A stretch of DNA of 64,000 nucleotides from positions 4,768,518 to 4,832,517 of the forward strand of contig CAJINV010000004.1 in NCBI GenBank assembly GCA_905178155.1. The letters are read 5' to 3'. Positions 56,293 to 64,000 of this stretch are shown here, one piece after another. The translations under genes were made by a program, and so were the position numbers. Origin of the DNA: Amoebophrya sp. A120 (lineage: Eukaryota > Sar > Dinophyceae > Syndiniales > Amoebophryaceae). How positions within the stretch are numbered: position 1 is the first letter of the stretch; every line of letters begins with the position of its first letter. The notes under the pieces were generated by a model. It made no database searches and was not told where the DNA came from. It was given only the letters and a program-made list of their open reading frames with translations.

Positions 56293-59200
56293 ATGGGCAG
56301 CAATTCGTCGCCACCTTCAGGTGCCGCGGACGGGGTGTTATCGTCGAAACTCGATGACGCCGTGCCCATGCATTTTCCGTTGACAAAGACCACCCTCCTC
56401 AAGCGGCGCAAGTTCTTTATTTACGCCATCGGCAACACGCGCGCGACCAACATTCTCATACGCCATGCGAACCTGCAGAAGTGCGCGACCTTTGAAACGG
56501 GCGCTTGGTGCACGGGAAAGGACGTCACCAGCGAATCTGAAATCGCAACAACAGGCGTGAACACCCGACTGGACCTGGACGTGTTATGCCTCGGCTGCGG
56601 GGATCTTCGCAATGTACTGTTCTCGCTGGTTGACGCAGATCCCACCAACACCACCCTACGGCTTACCATTAACGACTTCGATCCCCACGTTCTGGCACGC
56701 AACATCCTCATACTCGATTGCATTTACAACGGCATCAACAGTGCGACTGCGCCTGCGGACGAAAGAACCACCGAAAAGGAAAACAAGAACAGCAAAACCA
56801 CAACAAAAATGAAGAGCAGCACGCTGTCGGTCGAAGAGCTGCGTACGATCTTTGCGATATGGTTTTCCTTGGGCCTTACAGCGACCCAGCGCCGCGCACT
56901 GAACAGCAAACTACGGCACCTCATCAAAGAATGGGAAGCGACGGGCTCCTGCGACCACGAGGCTTCCAAAGTAGTACATCCAGAAGGTGCCAAGGAAGGA
57001 GAAGGGCCTCGTGATTCGTGTGCAATGCAGGAGGGAGAGCCAGCGCCTAGTCCTTGTGGTGTGAAGACCTCGACCAGTTCGAGTTTCCGTTGGAAAAGAC
57101 GGGTTACCGGCGGACGCGATGAGAAGGTGCGCATTGTCGAAATCTGGAAGAAATGGTTGCGCTTTTTCAACTGTTGAAAAAGCGCAACCATTTCTTCCAG
57201 ATTTCGACAACGACGAAAAATAACTCAAAACACCAAGGGCGTACACGAAAATAACTCAAACACCAAGGGCGTACACTCCACGTGGACAAACATTCAACAG
57301 ATGCGCGAAGCCGCTGTGTTGAAAGGCCTAGGTCGGGTGAATGCGGAAGTCCGTAACTTCGCACACAACGCGCCGCAAGGCTCAGCCCTGAAAACCTTCT
57401 TCCGTGGGCGACCTTCTGGTGGTATGCTCAGCGCCTTCCACGTTTTCTCTCTCTCCTCCGGTCTAAAAAGAGTTACCGAATCGCTTCTCGACGAAAACAC
57501 GGACTATTTGTGCACAGGCGTCTTTAACCCAAGTTCACTGATCGAAAAGATCGACACGACCACAACTGCCTGGCACGTGAACCCGACGCTCTTTTGGCGC
57601 GAGAGCGCGTTCGATTTGCACTACGGAACAAACCCGATTGACGCCTTCTCGATGGTGAAGCCTGACGGCCGGAGCCAGCTCACGCAATGCTTCGACGAGT
57701 TCCAGACCTGGGTGACGGCAACGCGGGCTCACCGATTAAACGTTGAATGGACGTTCGACTGCCAGAACGCTGTGAATTTTTGCAGCAGTGTGGGTTTGAA
57801 GCGACTGGAAAATTCAATTTCTCCTGGCAGCAATCTAGGAAGAAATTCTGAAGCGGACTCGAAAGAAGCGGAACTCGCGGACGAACTAGCAGATGCTCGA
57901 AAAATGGAATCAATCCAGCGGGGATCTCTGGTGAAAATTTCTGGGTTGGTTTCCCAGGCTCAACACAATGGTTGCGTCGGTGTGGTCACCACTGAATTTG
58001 ACGCTGACAGGGGTCGTATCGGAGTCCGTGTTCTCGAGAAGGATGAACTTTGTGACGCAGCAAACCACGACGCAGGATTATATTCTTCAGCTGCCATCGA
58101 AGCTGGTAAGAGTAGCACATCGGAGTCCTCCTCTTCCAAAATCAAAACCCGGCTGCTCCTTCGTCCTGTCAATCTTGCGCCCTTTTTGAATTCTTCTGAC
58201 CAAGCTGACAAAGATTGCGTGCCTGCTTCTCGTTTCGACGTCATTACGAGCTCGAATCTGGCTGATCACATCGGGTTGCTCACGGTTGTACTCATGACGC
58301 GTCCGCTACTCCGCGACTACGGCGTCTTGCTGACCAGCACCTTCGTGCACCGGAGCCAAGGCATGAGCCAGCCAGTGATTGGATCAGGGACCTACAGAGA
58401 ATTTTTCGATGACATGTTACTGAAGATCGATCCGTGCCACTGGGAGAGCATTTTCGGGTTCCGGGCGGTGGGGTTCGAGCCCGATGTACTCGCTCCACCC
58501 CTAGACAAGACAAATTCCGAGCTGGATGTACCCACCATTACGAGAGGTGTTCAGCCGGAAGAGATGCAGAGTGACAGGCAGGACGCTCATGTAACGTGGA
58601 TCGCGTGCCCGCGAGCCAACATTCGACATGCAGTGGCCGCGGAGGGCGGTACTCGTGGAGCAGCACTGACAGACAAGATTTTTGGGTGTGAAAGTGACAC
58701 CCTACTTCACCCGGTGCGAGCCTCGGTCACGGTTTTGCTCTCTGGTCGCTTCGCGCTGGACAAAACGGCACTGGAAGCTGCTCTGCGCAAAAACCCACAC
58801 TGCACCGAAGTCAAAACTCTTTTCGGGCTCTTGTCGAATCCGTCTAGCCTCTCGTCCCTGAGCCGTGCAGAAGACAAAAGCGAGGAAGACGAAGTCGTTT
58901 TGTGCAAAGTTGCATTGACCACAACAGAGATGAAGCAACATTTCGGGGAAGATAACATCACTCCAACCTTTGGCGTTCAACTTGGGACATCCAAGATTTT
59001 CGGAACATGGGCAGATACCGACGACTCACAGGTGCCGCTGTCAAACATTTTCTTCTTCGCAAGCCGTAGCGACGTCAAAAAAGCCGGCGGAAACTGCAAG
59101 CTATTTTCGATCGCACAACAGAACTTGCTGTTCTTTTCCTTGTTTGGCCAATCGGGATTTTCTGAGCTTCGCTCCGTATCCCGGACCGTAGAAATAATCG

Positions 59201-60933
59201 GCGCGCCCTCGGAGCGCGATGTAGCCACCCTTCGGAAGCACTACGGTCTAGAACCTACACTGGCGGGCTTGACACCGAATAATTCCTGTACGGCCAGTAC
59301 TACTCCCGGTCTGTTCACGTTCACCATCGCAGAAGAAACTACGAAAAGCCTCCACTTGCGCTATTGTGCACAATGTCCGCAGGTCTTTCGCGAGGCCCTT
59401 GTCGTAAAAGTAGCAGCACTAAGTTCTACTCGGCTTCAAGTGAAGGTGCGCATTCATCCCACGATGAATGGGGCTGCAGGTGAAACAGTAGAAGCAGCCG
59501 AGATCAACCACGATGTGCAGTTTGCCTGCCCCGTGTCCGCGGACGGTTGGTGGTCGGCCAAGGACGGCACATTTATTGTGAAGAAGGTTCCGCATTCGTT
59601 CTTTTCGTCCGCGCGACGGATCTTTACGGCGAACATGTTTGTCCCCGAAGACGGTAGAGTTTTTTGTGCCTCCATGTTGCGATGCGTGGGCGGTATGCTG
59701 TTCTCGACGACGGAAAGGGCGCAGCGGGAGGACTTCGAACAGCAGCGTACTAGAAGTGCGATAACGAGTCCGCGCAAGAAAAAGCCGGTTCTGCTGCGCA
59801 TGAAAGACGTCTGCATGACTTTGCTACAGTTCTCGGACGAAAAGGTCCACGCGATCTTCGACCACGCGGGTTGCGTTTGCATCGTCTTCCACCACGGCCT
59901 CGTGATGAATCGGCAGTCGGGACTGCCCTTTGTCGATGTTTCTGTCTGCATGCTCCGCCAATCCTGGGCTACTGTAGCAGTTACCGCTGTCCGTCCGGAA
60001 CTGATGCACGGTTGCCCTCAGCACACACTGTCCGAAGAGGAGTATGCCTTCTTCTGTAACTGGTGTCGGTATTCCATCGCGTCTTGCACACCTTCCATGG
60101 CCGCCGAGCACCCGGAGCTGCGCAGCCTCGTCAGCTGTGGCAAAAAGGCCGCCTGGGTCCGCCAGCGTTGCGTGCGCGTCCTTCTCGGTCCCCTGTTTCC
60201 CTCCATGAACTCAATCGACTCGTCGCGCGACCACCTCGACATGGATGCTCCTCACCGCGAACTTCCACAGGAACAAGACGACAGCTTTGCAAAATTCGCG
60301 AGCAAGCTGATAGGCAACAGCAAAAAGAAGCCGGCGGACATCAAGGCTGCAGCACCAAGCGGATCCTCTGTGGCCGATTTCAAAGCGAAGGGCAACCACT
60401 TTTACCAGAAGTCGTACTTCACCGACGCGGCGGACCAGTTTCACGCGGGGGAGGAGTGCTTCTCCAAAATTGCCAATCCTACCTTTGCGGAGGTCTTCGA
60501 TGGAGTTGCGTGCTCTGCGAACGCCGCCAGCGCTTACCTCCGGGGCAACGCTTACATCGGGAAGAGCGAAGTGAAGCCGAGCACCACGACACTGGGAACT
60601 ACAACCGGATCGGGAACTAAGCCGCCCCCGAGAATGAATATTACGATGTTCGACATGAAGGCCCACACAGCGGCAACCACGGCAATCGACACCGCCGACA
60701 AGTACTTGAAACTCTGGGCCGCGAACTCGCCAGCGACTTCGCCGGCGCAAAAGGATGTTCTCCGGCTCGAAGCTCTCAAAATCAAAGCACTGTTCCGCCG
60801 AGGGCAGGCGACGCTCGGAATGAAAGAAGCCGTGACCGATTTAACGCTGGCCAATGAGCTTGGGCACGGGGAGGACGCGAAGGTCCGGGACATGCTCCGG
60901 CTCGCCGAAGAAATGCTGGAGGTCAAGAAGTAA
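56293..60933 (+). CDS. DUF4470-like protein with C-terminal TPR region
   Basis: Two exons, 56293-57126 and 57301-60933, joined by a GT-AG intron in phase 0, give 1,488 residues. Near residue 42 begins FFIYAIGNTRATNIL, followed by VLCLGCGDLRNVLFSL and INDFDPHVLARNILIL. This is the pattern of the DUF4470 domain, present in dynein assembly factor DNAAF3 and in MYND-type proteins of many protists and fungi. Later FDVITSSNLADHIGLL fits the second half of such proteins. From about residue 1300 the sequence turns to TPR-like helices (FKAKGNHFYQKSYFTDAADQFHAGEE, ALKIKALFRRGQATLGMKEAVTDL), ending LRLAEEMLEVKK. An axonemal dynein assembly role is possible but not shown. No introner element is present; the intron contains a perfect palindrome. 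Confidence 0.8.
57134..57210. repeat. Perfect 38-bp inverted repeat with 1-nt spacer in intron
   Basis: Arms 57134-57171 and 57173-57210 are exact reverse complements around a single T. They lie just inside the donor of the intron at 57127-57300. The left arm, if translated, would extend the exon with VEIWKKWLRFFN before a stop. Confidence 0.95.
57215..57276 (+). repeat. Two tandem copies of a 30-32-bp unit
   Basis: The units at 57215-57246 and 57247-57276 share ACACCAAGGGCGTACAC and differ by two single-base gaps. They follow the perfect palindrome inside the same intron. Confidence 0.92.
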
Positions 60934-61060
60934 ACGACGCTCACACAGACGCAGACTGCAACGCTCAACACTAATCCCACTGGCTCCTGAAGCAACACTT
61001 TGCAACTACTTATCAGGAATGGTTCTATCAATCTCAGGTTCATTCAACATTTAGTCAATA

Positions 61061-61086
61061 CCTCCATGATGATCACATCATGGAGG
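61061..61086. repeat. Small inverted repeat downstream of TPR gene
   Basis: The arms CCTCCATGATG and CATCATGGAGG flank a 4-nt loop. It lies about 130 bp after the stop of the DUF4470-TPR gene, so it may sit in the 3' UTR. Confidence 0.75.
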
Positions 61087-61204
61087 ATCCATGTACATTC
61101 TTTTGGACCGACCCCCATTCGTTTATGATATTTCTTTCGACAAGAGCCGAGCGCCACTTTGCTTCTACCTTCCTATCTCAGATGCGGAAAAGTACAAGTA
61201 CGTA

Positions 61205-61530
61205 CCGAATCTACTAATTGTACCTGGCACAACTCATCCTCATTCTCACTAAAAAAGTACGACTCTTCGATAAAACGTTCAAATTTTTGAGCCTCATTCT
61301 CACATTCATCTCATTTTGATATTAAAATTAACAGACCTATTCTGTTTATGGTCGGCATCAAGAATAACACCCTTTCGTTTCTGCCTCCCGCACTCATTTT
61401 TCATAGGGAAAGTACTAGGACATGCAGTATCTACTACCGGGCACAACTGATCATGATGATGATCCTCATTCTTACAAAAACCGATTTCGAACTGTTCAAA
61501 TTGTTGAGCCTCATTCTTATATTAGGGAAG
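61205..61530 (+). repeat. Diverged direct repeat, two copies of about 100 bp
   Basis: Copy one (about 61208-61312) and copy two (about 61426-61527) share GGCACAACT, ATCCTCATTCT, GTTCAAAT and TTGAGCCTCATTCT in the same order. Confidence 0.6.
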
Positions 61531-62028
61531 GTGGAAATAATGTGGTATTTCAGGAAGATTAAGATACAATTTTCTGTAATGACCGAACAACAAGAATGTA
61601 GGTCATCTAGTAGCTGTTTTGTCTGTTCTCTTTTGCAACATTAATGTACAGCAAGCGAGTGGTTGTTGCTCCATGACCATGTTCCCAAAGGATGGATGAG
61701 CAAGATCAATTGCAATGCAAAGCCTATGAGAAATCTTTTGCTGGTTACGAAGAAGTTCTCCTTGTGTCATAGTCATTTTTGACACCAGCATCGGACCACC
61801 GACTGACAGGGGTACCACCTTTGTGCCAGGAGAAATAATTTTACAAGTACAACACAGATGATCATTTATCCAGTAGGTACTACCTTTTTACCGGTCATAA
61901 TCTGTTGCGCATTGTCGTTGTCCTTTTTCGCTACGTTGTTGTCTTTTAGTTATTGGTTGTCCTACAAGCTTCATCTTTACTCTGCTTCGTCGTAGCTTCG
62001 TCTTTTCTATTTGAAAAGCTTCGATAAA

Positions 62029-64000
62029 ATGGAGGGTTTTTTCCGGCAGAATCCCAAGAAGCGCAAGTCCGCCGCCGCGGATGTGGAGGCCGTGTTGAAG
62101 CAGTTTTGCTGCGAAGAAGTCCAAAAAGAGTACCGCATGTGCAGGAACGAGCTGGAGAAGGAAGCCTTTCGCGAGGGGTTTCTGGGGTCCCTCGAGGGCT
62201 CGCTGACGACGATCATGCCCCAGTTACTGGACGAGGCACGAGTCCACGGAGAGAAGCACATGGGGAAATTGCTGGCCAAGAGCGAGCAAGTCCTGCAAAG
62301 TGACGCGCTGCTCGCGAAGTTATTTCAAGACCGAGGGCTGGCAGACTTGCGGGGTACGCGATTCTGGGAGGAAAAAATAAAGCCCGGCGTGGTCCGGTGG
62401 GGCCTGTCCAACCTCGGAATGAGTCCCTTGATGGTGCACAATTTCTTTATGCAGCACCAGTTCTTGCCCGGTTTGGAGCAGCACCGGCCCGACAAGAACG
62501 ATGGCACGATGTTCGAGTACCAGGCCTCCAGCAGCACGGTCAAGAAGAAGGACGCCGATAACGGTTCGACCGCACTCCTGGACTGGGTGAGTTTGGAGCC
62601 GATGCCAATCAAGGAGCTGCGGCTGTTTCAAACCCACACGGGCTATTTTCTTAACGTGACCATTGTCGGGCAACCGGCATTGGAAACGGCCGTGCGCACC
62701 GTGATCCAGGACGACGCCGGCGGGCAGGCGACGACGGTGTTCTACAACTGCATGGGTGGTGCCATCACGCCTTCCACCTCCAAGTGGGACGGACAGAAAA
62801 TGGTGGAGCAGCGGTTTGCGGTGGGCACGAAGCTCCAGATCGCCAACCCGTTCTACAAGATCGGTGCCGGGGGTGCGCGGGCCATCCGGGTCGACGACCC
62901 CCGGGAGGTGAAGTTCCTCTCCAGTGCCGTGAATCCCTCCTCCATCCGCGTGGACGCCGAGAAAGCGAGAGGAAACGCCGAGTTCGCGAAGGGCGCCTTT
63001 GACGCCGCACGGGAAATCTACCAGAACGCGCTCGCAGCGACGGAGCTGGATCTGCAAGTCAGTCTTCTGAACAACCGGGCTTTCATGTTTCTCAACGAGC
63101 AAAACTTCGGTAACGCGCTACTCGATGCGGCAGCCGTGATGTACCTGCGCCCGGACAACGAGAAGGCGTGGCACCGCTACATTTCTGCACTCGAGGGACT
63201 GCAGAAGGGGGCGTCGCATCTGGTAGAGCAAGTGACTCTGGCGCGCGACGCGGCCTTCGCGGAAGTCAAGAAACCGAAGAACGCCGGCGCTCATAAAGAA
63301 GCGAAGCAATTCGCTCCTGAAAGTAGGGCGGCCGAGCCAGCAGCTGCGTCGTCTACGTCCGCATCAACTGCCTCTTCGCACTGCCGTCTCCGGCTTTTCT
63401 CGCAAGAGCAGCGCGCGATTTATGAACAGCTTTTGACAGAAGTTGTTGTTCCGGCGCTGCTGAGCAGCACAACTACATCAGGTTCAGAGGCTGCAAAAGA
63501 GACCGTCACCTTTTCTCTTGATCGTGGAAACAAGTGCAACGAGCAAGGGAAATCGCTCTTCCGTGAGAAGAAGTGGGCCGCTGCACGAACCATGTTCACC
63601 GAAGGCCTACTGGTACTGAACGCTGACGGCTCCTCGCAACCTCTGGCTGCGATTCTCGGCAACTTGACGACTTGCGCACTGCGTACGGGCCGCAGCGCAG
63701 AGGGTCTCGCGCTTTCGCTCATCACGCTGAGGCTCTTTGGCGCGGCGGCGCACTGTGCTCCGGAGGGCAAGCAGTGCGCCATACGCAACAAGGCACTGAT
63801 GCGCGTTGTGTCCTCCCTTGTGAACCTCGGCGAGGAGGAGTGGGTAGCCGCGTTCTGGAGTCAGGTGGAGCCAAACATAACCTCCTTTGGCGGAGAGGAG
63901 GGGTTCTTGAAGAAGGCCTACCAGGAGGAGACCCAATTCCTCCGCTGTTTGAACACCTTCGATGACCGTCCGCTGGCCGCGAAGAGACTGACAACCACCG
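62029..64000 (+). CDS. TPR-repeat protein (3' partial)
   Basis: The frame opens with MEGFFRQNPKKRKSAAADVE and stays open for 657 codons to the window edge without an intron or introner element. Residues 1-300 are a unique, mostly helical and mixed region. At about 309 the TPR-like pattern KARGNAEFAKGAFDAAREIYQNAL begins, with LLNNRAFMFL and a following helix to about 400. After a low-complexity linker (about 415-450) a second TPR-like block starts near 499 (RGNKCNEQGKSLFREKKWAAARTMF). This pairing of TPR blocks occurs in co-chaperone-like and SMYD/SET-type proteins; no catalytic domain is visible before the window ends. The identity therefore remains open. Confidence 0.75.
   Translation, partial: MEGFFRQNPKKRKSAAADVEAVLKQFCCEEVQKEYRMCRNELEKEAFREGFLGSLEGSLTTIMPQLLDEARVHGEKHMGKLLAKSEQVLQSDALLAKLFQDRGLADLRGTRFWEEKIKPGVVRWGLSNLGMSPLMVHNFFMQHQFLPGLEQHRPDKNDGTMFEYQASSSTVKKKDADNGSTALLDWVSLEPMPIKELRLFQTHTGYFLNVTIVGQPALETAVRTVIQDDAGGQATTVFYNCMGGAITPSTSKWDGQKMVEQRFAVGTKLQIANPFYKIGAGGARAIRVDDPREVKFLSSAVNPSSIRVDAEKARGNAEFAKGAFDAAREIYQNALAATELDLQVSLLNNRAFMFLNEQNFGNALLDAAAVMYLRPDNEKAWHRYISALEGLQKGASHLVEQVTLARDAAFAEVKKPKNAGAHKEAKQFAPESRAAEPAAASSTSASTASSHCRLRLFSQEQRAIYEQLLTEVVVPALLSSTTTSGSEAAKETVTFSLDRGNKCNEQGKSLFREKKWAAARTMFTEGLLVLNADGSSQPLAAILGNLTTCALRTGRSAEGLALSLITLRLFGAAAHCAPEGKQCAIRNKALMRVVSSLVNLGEEEWVAAFWSQVEPNITSFGGEEGFLKKAYQEETQFLRCLNTFDDRPLAAKRLTTT

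Larger units (their letters stand above)
60934..62028. other. Intergenic region with short repeats
   Basis: About 1.1 kb, AT-rich. It contains a small hairpin (61061-61086) and a diverged direct repeat of about 100 bp. No coding frame of good character was seen. Confidence 0.5.

Noticed and set aside
57134-57276. Palindrome and tandem repeat as another introner element
   Set aside because: No TAT/ATA ends and no 5-bp target duplication; the intron has normal GT-AG borders.
60018-60750. Minus-strand frames opposite the TPR region
   Set aside because: They are shadows of the strongly supported + strand gene.
1-64000. Transposase, reverse transcriptase or viral genes that might drive the elements
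   Set aside because: No frame on either strand shows such motifs, so the elements appear non-autonomous in this window.

Overview
This 64 kb window is a eukaryotic nuclear segment, most likely from a syndinian dinoflagellate of the Amoebophrya type. That assignment is inference. It rests on three things seen here: every gene that can be modelled lies on the + strand (the one-way gene arrays of dinoflagellates), coding exons are split both by ordinary GT-AG introns and by short inverted-repeat elements, and those elements are removed at non-GT-AG borders, as described for the introner elements of Amoebophrya. No tRNA, rRNA, spliced-leader gene, CRISPR array or bacterial operon was recognised.

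Layout on the + strand: (1) 1-14622, a giant Ser-rich, mostly disordered protein with a divergent FHA-like domain, 5' end outside the window. (2) 15287-20567, a jouberin/AHI1 homologue (ciliary transition zone, WD40). (3) 23212-28053, a disordered coiled-coil protein. (4) 28950-32020, a Ser-rich protein with an N-terminal signal-like segment. (5) 34931-36343, a formyltransferase-fold protein. (6) 38783-41867, a coiled-coil protein with an Ig-like N-terminal region. (7) 42611-45147, a single-pass membrane protein. (8) 46183-48661, a zinc-ribbon coiled-coil protein. (9) 49315-53040, monofunctional formate-tetrahydrofolate ligase. (10) 53705-55439, a protein with two C2HC zinc fingers. (11) 56293-60933, a DUF4470-like plus TPR protein. 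(12) 62029 to the window end, a TPR protein, 3' end outside. Between them lie AT-rich spacers and two sharply bounded GC-rich islands (about 21040-22565 and 36750-38240).

The main result is a set of 28 introner elements (27 complete, one cut by the window start). Each complete one is 109-402 bp, begins TAT (one begins TAC), ends ATA, has terminal inverted repeats, and sits between two copies of a 5-bp target site (17 identical, 10 diverged). Removing the element plus one target copy restores the reading frame in all 27. In the formate-tetrahydrofolate ligase gene it also restores conserved family motifs, and the ten exons then sum to 610 codons. All but one lack GT-AG borders in any register. 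They fall into about nine sequence families shared between unrelated genes, were found only inside coding exons, and carry no transposase. About 30 conventional GT-AG introns coexist with them.
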